Of a DNA stretch of 64,000 nt, positions 44,553-53,097 are shown piece by piece. How positions within the stretch are numbered: position 1 is the first letter of the stretch; each line of letters starts with the position of its first letter. The notes under the pieces were generated by a model. It made no database searches, was not told the DNA's origin, and worked only from the letters and a program-made list of their open reading frames with translations. Location of the stretch: positions 1-64,000 of the forward strand of contig NZ_JAENJH010000012.1 of the NCBI RefSeq assembly GCF_016595675.1, given 5' to 3'. Position numbers and translations under genes: made by a program. Source of the stretch: Prauserella cavernicola (GTDB lineage Bacteria; Actinomycetota; Actinomycetes; Mycobacteriales; Pseudonocardiaceae).

Positions 44553-46823
44553 TCAGTCGAACCAGCCCGTCCAGTCCCACAGCGGGGGCCTCGACGTGGG
44601 CGGCGGCTGCGGCTTCTCGGAGGTCGGGGACGGCTTCGGTTTCTCAGGCCTCGGCGGCTCCGGCCGCTCGTACGTAGGCGTGGCGGGCGGGCTCGGCCGG
44701 TGCGGCTTCGACGGCCAGGACGGCCACGACGGCTTCGGCCACGAGGGTGCCGACGGCCTCGTCGGTGCCGTGGTCTCGGAGGTCTCCGGCGGCTCGGCCG
44801 GGCTCGTGGTGGTGGGCGTCGGCGTGGTCGTCGAAGGCGGTGCCGGAACCTCGGTGGGCACCGGCGGCCCTGGCCGGTCCGGCCAGTGGCACCAGTGGCC
44901 CCAGCACTCGAAGCGCTCGGTCTGCGTCCGGCTCGCGGTGCCCACCGTGCCGGTGACCGTGACGTCGGTCTCCTCGGACAGTCGCGAGTGGAGCACCACC
45001 AGCAGCTTGACGTCCTCGCCTGGCTCGAGTGGCTTCGTGGTGGTGCAGGTCAGCGTGCTGTTGCCGTCGTCGCAGTCGGCCTTCTCGTCGACCAGCAGCG
45101 CGTGCGCGTCGGAGTCGACGGAGATGCTCGCCTCACGGGCCACCTTGCCGTCGTTGCGGACCTGAACGAGCAGCGTGCGGCTCCACGGGTGGTAGGCCTT
45201 GTCGACGCTCAGGAACACCGCGTCCTCGACGGGCGCGACCCGCACCGGGACGCGGATCGAGACCTCGACGGGGCTGCCCGAGCTGAGCGTGCCGGTGATC
45301 TGACCCGACTGGGCGTCTGCCGCGGCCTGCAGCGTGAACACCAGGGTGGCCGTCTCGCCGGGCTCGAGGCCCTCCTGCGTCCGGCACGTCACGGTGCCCG
45401 TGCCGCCGGGGCAGGTCACGCGCTCGCCCGCCTGCGCCTGGCGCGCGAGCGGGCTCGCCCCGGCCGGGGCGCCTCCGCCACCGGACGCGGGCCCGACGGC
45501 GGACACGCCCTGCGGCAGGTTCAGCGTCATCTCGACGGGGTCGGAGGGCGTCTCGCCGTCGTTGCGGACGGTGATCGGCAGCTCGACGGCGTCGCCGCCG
45601 GGGTCGAGCGCGATGCCCTCGGCAGGTGAGTCCGCCGTGACGTTCGGCGGTGCGGGCTCCGCGGGCGGAGGCGGCTGCTCTGCGGGCGGCGGCGCCGGTG
45701 GTGCTGGTGGTTCCACGGGAGGGGGCTCCGGCGGAGCAGGCGGTGCGGGCGGTGCCGGGGGAGCCGGAGGTGCGGGCGGCTCGGCGGGAGCCTCCGCCGC
45801 GGGTGGCCGCGGCTGCTCCTCGGCCGCCGGGATCTGCTGTTGCCCGCCCGCGGTGAGCGCCACGGCGATGGCCGCGGCCATCGCGACACCGGAGGCGGCC
45901 ACGCCGACGAACTGGCGGGGCCCGGAGGCCGCGGCACTCGCGGCGGCGCCGGCCGACCCGGCCGCCGCACCGGCTCCCACCGCGGTCGCGGCGCTCGCCT
46001 TGCCCGCGCCTGCCAGCGCGAGGTACCCGAGCACCCCGCCGCCGAGCACCAGCGGAGCGACGATCGCGCGCAGCGCGCCGTTGACATCGGCGAGCTCCGC
46101 GGCGAGCGCGCGGCAGTCGGCGCACTCGTCGAGGTGCTGCTCCACCTGCAGGCGCTCGCGCTTGGACAGTCCCGACCGCGTCCAGGCACCGAGCTTGTCG
46201 GCGCTGGCGCGGCAACGATCGGTGGCGACCTCGGCGAGGTGCACCTGCAGATACGCCTGCCGCAGACCCTCACGCGCGCGGTAGGCGAGCGCGGAGACGC
46301 CGTTGGGGGTGAGGCCGAGCAGTGGCGCGACCTCGGCCGGCGACTGCTGCTCGATCTCGGTGTGCCACAGCACGGCTTGCCAGCGCTCGGGCAGCCGCGC
46401 GAACGCCTTGGCCGCCATCGTGCGCTCGAGCCCGGCCACCGCGGTGTCGGAGAACGGCACCGTGAGCGCCTCGGCGCCCGCGCCGCCCACCGTGGTCATG
46501 TCGGCCATGTCCTCGGAGAGGTCGACGCGCTTGTCCTTGCGCGTCTTGTCGTAGGCCGTGTGCCGCAGCGCGGTCAGCAGGTATGCGCGGAAGGCGCTGT
46601 CGGGACCCTTGCCCGCCCTCAGCGCGTCGAGCACCTTGGAGAACGCCTCGGAGACCAGGTCGTCGGCCTCCGTTGACGACCGCGCGAGCTGGCGTGCGAG
46701 GTTGTAGGCGGCCGAGACGTGCCGCTCGTACAGCGGACCGTAGGACTCGAGCTTTCCCGCTCTGACCGCCCCGATGAGTTCGGCGTCGCTGGGACCGCTG
46801 GGGTCGGCGGGGGCGGTGGTCAC
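44553..46823 (-). CDS. ECF sigma factor fused to anti-sigma-like zinc finger, membrane segments and surface domain
   Basis: A 756-residue fusion. Sigma region 2 is at about 14-98 and region 4 at about 138-192 (SPAEVAPLLGLTPNGVSALA). A zinc-finger motif with C204, H230, C234 and C237 (HLDECADC) resembles ZAS anti-sigma domains. Hydrophobic stretches lie at about 255-272 and 303-325. A Pro-rich stalk (about 335-405) leads to beta-rich DUF11/CARDB-like repeats to about 640, then a Pro/Thr/Trp tail ending WDWTGWFD. So sigma and anti-sigma functions and an extracytoplasmic sensor appear in one chain; release would presumably need proteolysis. GTG 46823 has AGAGGAG upstream. Confidence 0.85.
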   Translation of the reverse strand: MTTAPADPSGPSDAELIGAVRAGKLESYGPLYERHVSAAYNLARQLARSSTEADDLVSEAFSKVLDALRAGKGPDSAFRAYLLTALRHTAYDKTRKDKRVDLSEDMADMTTVGGAGAEALTVPFSDTAVAGLERTMAAKAFARLPERWQAVLWHTEIEQQSPAEVAPLLGLTPNGVSALAYRAREGLRQAYLQVHLAEVATDRCRASADKLGAWTRSGLSKRERLQVEQHLDECADCRALAAELADVNGALRAIVAPLVLGGGVLGYLALAGAGKASAATAVGAGAAAGSAGAAASAAASGPRQFVGVAASGVAMAAAIAVALTAGGQQQIPAAEEQPRPPAAEAPAEPPAPPAPPAPPAPPAPPEPPPVEPPAPPAPPPAEQPPPPAEPAPPNVTADSPAEGIALDPGGDAVELPITVRNDGETPSDPVEMTLNLPQGVSAVGPASGGGGAPAGASPLARQAQAGERVTCPGGTGTVTCRTQEGLEPGETATLVFTLQAAADAQSGQITGTLSSGSPVEVSIRVPVRVAPVEDAVFLSVDKAYHPWSRTLLVQVRNDGKVAREASISVDSDAHALLVDEKADCDDGNSTLTCTTTKPLEPGEDVKLLVVLHSRLSEETDVTVTGTVGTASRTQTERFECWGHWCHWPDRPGPPVPTEVPAPPSTTTPTPTTTSPAEPPETSETTAPTRPSAPSWPKPSWPSWPSKPHRPSPPATPTYERPEPPRPEKPKPSPTSEKPQPPPTSRPPLWDWTGWFD

Positions 46824-47026
46824 GGCTCTCCTCTTCTGGCGAACATGTTGCTGAGACGCTCGATGGCGCCAAGTGTGACGGATCGAGTTGACGGCGTCAC
46901 GCCACGGGGCAGACCGTGCCCCGGCCGGCGCAACCAGATCACTCGATCTTTCGTCGGACCGGCGTCACGGGGCGGCCCCGGGCACGTCACGTGATCAGCG
47001 AAGTTTTTCAGTAGGAAGGGGTGTGA

Positions 47027-47893
47027 GTGGACGCGCCAGCCACCGGTCCGCTGTCCGATCCGGACGGCCCGAGCCCGGACGCCGCGCGCCGGGCCGTGCA
47101 GGACCGTTACCTGCGCGCGCTCCGGGCCCGCTGGCGCACGGCGAGTCTGGCCTCCGGTTGGCGGTTTCCCAGCGACTGGGGACTTCCCGAGGTCGACGCC
47201 GTGTGCGCCGCCGTGGTGAAACACGGCGGCGCCGACGGTGCGCTGCCCGCGCTCGCCGGGCTCGGCAGGGCCAGGGCCGCCTCGGGCGCGGGTCTGGAGG
47301 AGACACTCACCGACCTGGCCGCCCTGCACGCCGTGCTCGCCGACCCGGACTCCGCGGACGGGTTCGTCGCGCCGGACGTCGACGCGACCCCGGCCCGGCT
47401 GCTCCGCGTGACCGCCGTGGCCTGGGCGGACGTCGCGCTGGACCACCTGACCAGAGCCGAGGTGCGCGACCCGCTCACCGGGCTGCCCACCGGCTCCTAC
47501 CTGCGGACCAGGCTCGCGGAGCTCTACCGGCTGGCCGAGCGTGACGACGCGCAGGTGGCCGACGACCACACGCTCGTGGTGGTGACCATGAACCTCGCCG
47601 GATCGGCGGGCTGGTCGCGGCTGACCGGCATGATCCTGGCCGCCGACGCGCTGCGCGTGGCCTTCGACGGCGGCGAGAGCCTCGCCGTGCTCGGCCCCTC
47701 CACCGTCGCCGCCGTGGCCACCCGCGACGCGGGCGTCGCGACCAGGGCCGTGCGGCTGCGCAGGGAGCTCGCCGAGCGCCTCGCCGTCGACGCCCAGCTG
47801 CGCGAGGTCGGCAAGCCCCGCATCAACGTCGTGCGCCTTCCCGGCGACCACGTCGCCGCCTGTGAACTGCTCGACACGCTGAGCAGGAACTGA
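47027..47893 (+). CDS. Degenerate GGDEF-like protein
   Basis: A 288-residue soluble protein. Residues 148-158 read DPLTGLPTGSY, the usual start of a GGDEF diguanylate cyclase domain, but the later part lacks a GG(D/E)EF loop and metal ligands (VLGPSTVAAVATRD instead). The N-terminal 140 residues are alpha-helical and unrecognised. If the fold is GGDEF, it is probably an inactive sensory or binding form. AGGAAGGGG precedes GTG 47027. It is divergent from the sigma fusion with a 203-base gap. Confidence 0.55.
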   Translation: MDAPATGPLSDPDGPSPDAARRAVQDRYLRALRARWRTASLASGWRFPSDWGLPEVDAVCAAVVKHGGADGALPALAGLGRARAASGAGLEETLTDLAALHAVLADPDSADGFVAPDVDATPARLLRVTAVAWADVALDHLTRAEVRDPLTGLPTGSYLRTRLAELYRLAERDDAQVADDHTLVVVTMNLAGSAGWSRLTGMILAADALRVAFDGGESLAVLGPSTVAAVATRDAGVATRAVRLRRELAERLAVDAQLREVGKPRINVVRLPGDHVAACELLDTLSRN

Positions 47894-48012
47894 CCCCGGG
47901 GCTTGTGCACGGCCCGATGTCGATTCGTGCTTTCCTTGAGTGGTGAGGCAGCCAGAGAACGGCTAGGCGGCACTCCGGAACACATGACTTCGACTGCGGG
48001 GATTCAAGAACC

Positions 48013-49353
48013 GTGAACCAGGTCCTGCCCACCGAGACCGGATCGGACACCGAGCCCGACCCGGAGCAGCGGTCGCTCGCGCTGCGCACCTCGTTGCTGC
48101 GGCTGTTCACCCGTCCCCGGTCCATCGCCCTGCTCCTGGCGCTGCCCGCACTGGCGATCGTCGCGGGGATCCTGGGCTGGCTGCTGGACTGGCGGCTCGG
48201 CGTCGACAGCGCCGTCTACCGCGCCGGCGCTGTCACACTGCTGAACGGCGACCCGCTGTACGAGGGCAACACGCTGAGCTCGGAGCCCTGGTGGGCGCTG
48301 CTCCCGTTCACCTATCCGCCCACCGCGGCGCTGCTGTTCGTGCCGCTGGCCGTGCTCCCGGTCCAGGTCGCGTGGGGCGTGGTCTCCGCGGTCTCGTTCC
48401 TCGCCATGGCCCTGGTGATCCGCGTCGCGATCGGCGTGCTGCCCCGGCCATCGGGTGAGCTGCCGCGCTGGGCCTCGCCCGCGCGGACCACGCTGATCTT
48501 CACCATCGTCTTCTTCGGCCTGGAACCGGTGTGGCGCACCGTCTTCCTCGGCCAGATCAACCTCATCCTGATGGCGCTGGTCGTGCTCGACGTGCTGGTG
48601 ATCAGCGCCAGGGGCAGCCGCTGGGGCGGCGTGCTCGTCGGCGTCGCCGCCGCCGTGAAGCTGACCCCGCTGATCTTCATCCCGCACCTGCTGTTCACCG
48701 GCAAGAAGATGGACGCGTTGCGCGCGCTGGCCACCTTCTTCGGGATGCAGGCGCTGATGTTCGCGCTCATCCCGAACGACGCATGGCGGTTCTGGACTCA
48801 CACCGTGTCCGACCAGGGTCGTATCGGGCCCATGCACTGGGCGGGAAACCAGTCGCTGAACGGCCTGGTCAACCGCCTTTCGGACCTCGCGCCGTGGTCG
48901 TCGACCGTCGCGCTCGGCATCGGCGCGCTGCTGGCCCCGCCCGCGATCTGGCTGATGCTGCGGTTCCACCGCCGGGGACGTCCGCTCGAGGCGCTGCTGG
49001 TCACCGCCTTCTACGCGTTGCTGGTGTCGCCCGTGTCCTGGTCGCACCACTGGGTGTGGGCGGTGCCGCTGCTGGTGCTGCTGATCTCGCGGCTGCCGCA
49101 GACGACACCGGCCACGGCCACCAAGCGCTGGCTCGCGGTGGGCGCCGTGACCGTCGTGTTCGTCAGTTGCGTGCTGCTCGTGCTGCCCAACGGACGAAAC
49201 CTCGAACTGCACTGGGCGTTCTGGCAGTACGTGCTCGGCAGCGCCTACATCCTCATGCCGGTGGTGCTCACCGGCGTACTGGCTGGCCGGTGGCTGCTGC
49301 GGCGCAGGCGGGAGCGAGCCGAGCGTGCCGAGGATCTCACCCCGGCCCCTTGA
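48013..49353 (+). CDS. GT87 polyprenyl-phosphomannose-type mannosyltransferase
   Basis: A 446-residue integral membrane glycosyltransferase of the GT-C fold. About ten hydrophobic helices are visible, with the acidic catalytic-type site in the first loop (LGVDSAVYRAG), the YPPTAALLF segment and GQINLILMALV, all typical of the DUF2029/GT87 family. In actinobacteria such enzymes add mannose to lipomannan or related lipoglycans from polyprenyl phosphomannose. GTG 48013 follows a 119-base gap. No exact product is inferable. Confidence 0.82.
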   Translation: MNQVLPTETGSDTEPDPEQRSLALRTSLLRLFTRPRSIALLLALPALAIVAGILGWLLDWRLGVDSAVYRAGAVTLLNGDPLYEGNTLSSEPWWALLPFTYPPTAALLFVPLAVLPVQVAWGVVSAVSFLAMALVIRVAIGVLPRPSGELPRWASPARTTLIFTIVFFGLEPVWRTVFLGQINLILMALVVLDVLVISARGSRWGGVLVGVAAAVKLTPLIFIPHLLFTGKKMDALRALATFFGMQALMFALIPNDAWRFWTHTVSDQGRIGPMHWAGNQSLNGLVNRLSDLAPWSSTVALGIGALLAPPAIWLMLRFHRRGRPLEALLVTAFYALLVSPVSWSHHWVWAVPLLVLLISRLPQTTPATATKRWLAVGAVTVVFVSCVLLVLPNGRNLELHWAFWQYVLGSAYILMPVVLTGVLAGRWLLRRRRERAERAEDLTPAP

Positions 49354-49394
49354 CCGACGGGATTTCGGTGAGCTGCCCGTAAGCTGAACGCGCT

Positions 49395-50576
49395 ATGGAT
49401 ACTCGCACCGGACTTCCCGTGGTCGGCATGGTCGGCGGCGGCCAGCTCGCCAGGATGACCCACCAGGCGGCCATCTCACTCGGCCAGTCGCTGCGCGTGC
49501 TCGCCGCGGGCGAGAACGAGTCGGCGGGCCTCGTCGCAGGCGAGGTGGTCCACGGCCACCACACCGACCTGGAGGCGCTGCGCTCGTTCGCGCGTGGAGT
49601 CGACGTCGTCACGTTCGACCACGAGCACGTCCCCGGCGAGCACCTGCAGACGCTCGAGCAGGAGGGCGTGCTGCTGCGGCCCGGCCCCGGCGCGCTCGCG
49701 TTCGCGCAGAACAAGCTGCTCATGCGCGAGCACATGGCCGCGCACGACCTGCCCGGCCCCGCGTTCGCCGAGGTGTCCGATGTGGACGACGTGCTGAAGT
49801 TCGGCGACACCCACGGCTGGCCGGTGGTCCTCAAGGCCGCCACCGGCGGTTACGACGGCAAGGGCGTCTGGATGGTCGACGAGGCCGCCGACGCCCGCGG
49901 CCTCGTGCCCGAGCTCCTCGACGCGGGCATGTCGCTGCTCGTCGAGGAGAAGGTGGCCATGCGCAGGGAGCTCTCCGCGCTGGTGGCCCGCTCGCCGTTC
50001 GGGCAGGGCGCGGCGTGGCCCGTGGTGGAGACCGTGCAGTCGAACGGCATCAACACCGAGGTGCTGGCGCCCGCGCCGGGCCTGTCCGAAAGCCGCACGC
50101 ACGAGGCCCAGAACCTCGCCCTGCGGATCGCCGCCGACCTCGGCGTGGTGGGCGTGCTGGCCGTCGAACTGTTCGAGACCGACGAGGGCCTGCTGGTCAA
50201 CGAGCTCGCCATGCGGCCGCACAACTCCGGGCACTGGACCATGGACGGCAGCCGGACCTCGCAGTTCGAGCAGCACCTGCGGGCCGTGCTCGACTACCCG
50301 CTCGGCGTCACCGACCTGCTCTCGCCCACCGTGATGGCCAACATCCTCGGCGCGCCCGAGACCCCCGCGATGCGCGTGGACGAGCGGCTGCACCACCTCT
50401 TCGCGCGGTACCCCGACGCGCGCGTCCACCTGTACGGCAAGGGCGAGCGGCCGGGGCGCAAGCTCGGCCACGTGAACCTGCTCGGCACGCTGGACGACGA
50501 GCTGCGGCAGCGCGCCCGGCTCGCGGCGCACTGGCTGTCGCACGCCGAATGGCTCGACGGCTACCAGATCCACTGA
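49395..50576 (+). CDS. purK: 5-(carboxyamino)imidazole ribonucleotide synthase
   Basis: A 393-residue ATP-grasp enzyme that carboxylates AIR to N5-CAIR. It shows [17 protein letters not shown] at the N-terminus, the [19 protein letters not shown]-binding segment, [16 protein letters not shown]-type carbamoyl region and [14 protein letters not shown] near the metal site. ATG 49395. PurE follows 14 bases later, so the two steps are co-transcribed. Confidence 0.94.
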   Translation: MDTRTGLPVVGMVGGGQLARMTHQAAISLGQSLRVLAAGENESAGLVAGEVVHGHHTDLEALRSFARGVDVVTFDHEHVPGEHLQTLEQEGVLLRPGPGALAFAQNKLLMREHMAAHDLPGPAFAEVSDVDDVLKFGDTHGWPVVLKAATGGYDGKGVWMVDEAADARGLVPELLDAGMSLLVEEKVAMRRELSALVARSPFGQGAAWPVVETVQSNGINTEVLAPAPGLSESRTHEAQNLALRIAADLGVVGVLAVELFETDEGLLVNELAMRPHNSGHWTMDGSRTSQFEQHLRAVLDYPLGVTDLLSPTVMANILGAPETPAMRVDERLHHLFARYPDARVHLYGKGERPGRKLGHVNLLGTLDDELRQRARLAAHWLSHAEWLDGYQIH

Positions 50577-50590
50577 AAGGTACGAAGATC

Positions 50591-51091
50591 GTGAGCAACC
50601 CCGTCGTCGGCGTCATCATGGGCAGTGACTCGGACTGGCCGGTGCTGGAAGCCGCGGGCCAGGCACTCGACGAGTTCGAGGTGCCCTACGAGGTCGGCGT
50701 CTACTCGGCACACCGGACCCCGCAGCGCATGCTCGACTACGCACGGACGGCTGCGGAGCGGGGCATCAAGGTGATCGTGGCCGGCGCGGGCGGCGCGGCG
50801 CACCTGCCGGGGATGGTCGCCTCGGCCACGCCGTTGCCCGTGATCGGTGTGCCGGTGCCGCTGAAGTACCTCGACGGGCTCGACTCGCTGCTCTCGATCG
50901 TGCAGATGCCCGCAGGCGTGCCGGTGGCGACCGTGTCGGTCGGCGGCGCGCGCAACGCGGGCCTGCTCGCGGTGCGGATCCTCGCCGCGGCGGACGAGAC
51001 CCTGCGCGCGAAGATGACGACCTTCCAGGCCGACCTGGAACAACTGGTCCTGGACAAGGACGCGACCCTGAAGTCCAAACTGACCCGCTAA
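50591..51091 (+). CDS. purE: N5-carboxyaminoimidazole ribonucleotide mutase
   Basis: A 166-residue class I PurE converting N5-CAIR to [15 protein letters not shown], the [15 protein letters not shown] active-site His loop and [14 protein letters not shown] are the family motifs. GTG 50591 is used with GAAAGG upstream; the open frame further upstream lies within purK. The stop codon is followed at once by repeat array C (forward part). Confidence 0.94.
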   Translation: MSNPVVGVIMGSDSDWPVLEAAGQALDEFEVPYEVGVYSAHRTPQRMLDYARTAAERGIKVIVAGAGGAAHLPGMVASATPLPVIGVPVPLKYLDGLDSLLSIVQMPAGVPVATVSVGGARNAGLLAVRILAAADETLRAKMTTFQADLEQLVLDKDATLKSKLTR

Positions 51092-51100
51092 CCCCGCCCC

Positions 51101-51205
51101 GCCGCGAGTCCCCCGCTCAGGCGCGCGAGTCCCCCGCTCGAGACCGCGAGTCCCCCGCTCCGACGCGCGAGTCCTGCATTCAGGCGCGCGAGTTCCCCGT
51201 TCCCG
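51101..51205 (+). repeat. Tandem repeat array C-forward (five units) after the purE stop
   Basis: Five units begin about 20 bases after the purE stop. Cores in order: GAGTCCCCCGC three times, GAGTCCTGCAT, GAGTTCCCCGT. It points away from purE, in sense orientation, and faces the reverse array at 51264-51342. Confidence 0.88.
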
Positions 51206-51263
51206 GTTTAGCGCGCTTCGTCCCGCCTCGTCCCGTCCTGGTTGCCTCCGCGCGCCGCGAGCG

Positions 51264-51342
51264 CGCAACTCGCGCTCTCGAGCGGGGGACTCGCGGGCTG
51301 GAGCGGGGGACTCGCGGGCTGGGGTGCAGGACTCGCGAGTGG
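51264..51342 (-). repeat. Tandem repeat array C-reverse (four units) after the acyl-CoA synthetase stop
   Basis: Read on the minus strand from the acyl-CoA synthetase stop codon, the cores are GAGTCCTGCAC, GAGTCCCCCGC twice and GAGTTGCGCGC. It ends with the same variant as arrays A and B. With array C-forward it fills the gap between the convergent purE and synthetase genes. Confidence 0.88.
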
Positions 51343-52992
51343 TCAGGTCAGTTGGTTTCTCAGGTCCCTCTTCAGGACCTTGCCCGCCGCCGACACCGGG
51401 ATCGCCTCCACGAAGCGCAGCTCCCTGAGCCGCTTGTACGGCACCACCTGGGCGTTGACGGCTTCGAGCAGTGCGTCCGGCTCCGCCTGCTCGTGGCCCG
51501 GCGCGCGCACGACGAACGCGACCGGCAGCTCGCCGACCTCGGGGGCCTTCCTGCCGACCACCGCCGCGGCGGCCACCTCGGGTAGCGCGATGAGCAGCTC
51601 CTCCAGCTCGCGCGGGTAGACGTTGTAGCCCTTGTACAGGAGCATGTCCTTCTTGCGGTCCACGATGGACAGATACCCGTCGTCGTCGAGCACGCCGATG
51701 TCGCCCGTGTGCAGCCAGCCGTCGACGAGCGTCGCCGCGGTCTCGTCGGGCCGCAGGTGATAGCCCTGCATGACCTGCGGCCCTCTGACGCACACCTCGC
51801 CGGGCAGGTTCTGCGCCACGGTCCCGTCGCCGCCGTCCGCCGGCACGATCCTGACTTCGGTGTCGAACGTCGGCACTCCCACCGAGCCGAGCTTGCGCAC
51901 ACCCGATCGCCAGGTCGGCGACAGCGTGGCACCCATCGTCACCTCGGTGAGTCCGTAGCCCTCGGCGATCACCGCGTCGGGGAACCGTTCGCCCAGCGCA
52001 CTCAGCATCTCGTGGGCCAGCGGTGCCGCGCCCGAGGTGATCGTGCGCACCGACGACAGGTCGCTGGTGTGGAACTCGGGGACCGCGAGCAGGGCGGCGA
52101 ACAGTGCGGGCGCGCCGCCGATCGTCGTCACCCGCAGCCGTTCGGCGTCGGTCACGTAGGTCAGCGGGTCGAACCGGTCGTGCAGCACCGTGGTGCCGCC
52201 GTTGAGGACGATGACGTTGAGCGCGCCGATCGTGCCCATCGCGTGGAACCACGGGGTGAGCGTGATGCCGATGCCCGTGCCCAGCCGCACCGGCCACTCG
52301 CTCTCGGTGCCGATCTGGTCGATCACGGGGTTGCCCACGTCGTCGGTCGCCGGCACCGCACCGGAGCCCCAGCACGCGTACTGCAGGGTGTTGACCACGA
52401 CGTTGCGGTGGGTGAGCCGCACGCCTTTGGACCGGCCCGTCGTGCCTCCGGTGTACGACAGGTGGGCCAGGTCTCGGTGCACGTCGAGGTCCACCGACGG
52501 CGGGTGGTCCGGGGCACCGGCGACGAACTCGTCGAAGTCGATCTGGCCCCGCTCGACGGGCCGGTGGACGAGCACGGTCGGCACACCGGTGCCCTCGAGG
52601 GCCTTCGCGACCGGTCCGTACGTCACCACGGCGACGGCGCCGCAGTCGGCGAGTTGCGTGGCGAGCTCGCGCGGCGGCAGCAGCGGGTTGGCCGGACTGA
52701 ACGTGGCGCCCGCGAGCAGCGTGCCGTAGTAGGCGACGGGGAAGGCGAGGCGGTTCGGCAGGTGTAGCGCGACGACGTCGCCCTTGCCGATGCCGCGCGC
52801 GTGCAGCGCGTTGGCGAAGCGGCACGAGTCGCGCCACAGCTCGGCGAAGCTGAGGCGTTCGTCGCCGTGCTGGAAGACGGTGCGGTCGCCGAAGCGGCGG
52901 GCCGAGCCCGCGAGCAGCGAGCCGACGGGTGAGTCCGGGTAGGAGAGAGAGGCGGGGAGGCCGGGAGGCCGCAACGTCGTTGTGATCGACAT
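51343..52992 (-). CDS. AMP-dependent acyl-CoA synthetase (4CL/FadD type)
   Basis: A 549-residue ANL enzyme, activating a carboxylic acid as acyl-CoA. Motifs: LSYTGGTTGRSKGVRLTH, EGYGLTEVTMGATLS, WLHTGDIGVLDDDGYLSIVDRKKDMLLYKGYN and the catalytic Lys in VSAAGKVLKRDLR. ATG 52992 is favoured since a TACTGT -10 element ends 7 bases before it and no ribosome-binding site is seen, suggesting a leaderless mRNA. Divergent from a FadE-type dehydrogenase, so a shared fatty acid or branched-chain degradation role is possible. Confidence 0.88.
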   Translation of the reverse strand: MSITTTLRPPGLPASLSYPDSPVGSLLAGSARRFGDRTVFQHGDERLSFAELWRDSCRFANALHARGIGKGDVVALHLPNRLAFPVAYYGTLLAGATFSPANPLLPPRELATQLADCGAVAVVTYGPVAKALEGTGVPTVLVHRPVERGQIDFDEFVAGAPDHPPSVDLDVHRDLAHLSYTGGTTGRSKGVRLTHRNVVVNTLQYACWGSGAVPATDDVGNPVIDQIGTESEWPVRLGTGIGITLTPWFHAMGTIGALNVIVLNGGTTVLHDRFDPLTYVTDAERLRVTTIGGAPALFAALLAVPEFHTSDLSSVRTITSGAAPLAHEMLSALGERFPDAVIAEGYGLTEVTMGATLSPTWRSGVRKLGSVGVPTFDTEVRIVPADGGDGTVAQNLPGEVCVRGPQVMQGYHLRPDETAATLVDGWLHTGDIGVLDDDGYLSIVDRKKDMLLYKGYNVYPRELEELLIALPEVAAAAVVGRKAPEVGELPVAFVVRAPGHEQAEPDALLEAVNAQVVPYKRLRELRFVEAIPVSAAGKVLKRDLRNQLT

Positions 52993-52998
52993 CACTCG

Positions 52999-53028
52999 AC
53001 AGTAGGGATGGTGCGGCCAAGAACACAA
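52999..53028 (-). promoter_or_regulatory. Candidate promoter of the acyl-CoA synthetase gene
   Basis: On the minus strand, TTGTGT (53028-53023) and TACTGT (53004-52999) are 18 bases apart. The expected start falls on the first A of the ATG at 52992, which would give a leaderless mRNA. Confidence 0.45.
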
Positions 53029-53097
53029 GGATGTCCGAGTAAACGGCCACTAACATCGACAGAGCTTTTCCGACCGTCCCGACGAAAGGTGGCGCAG

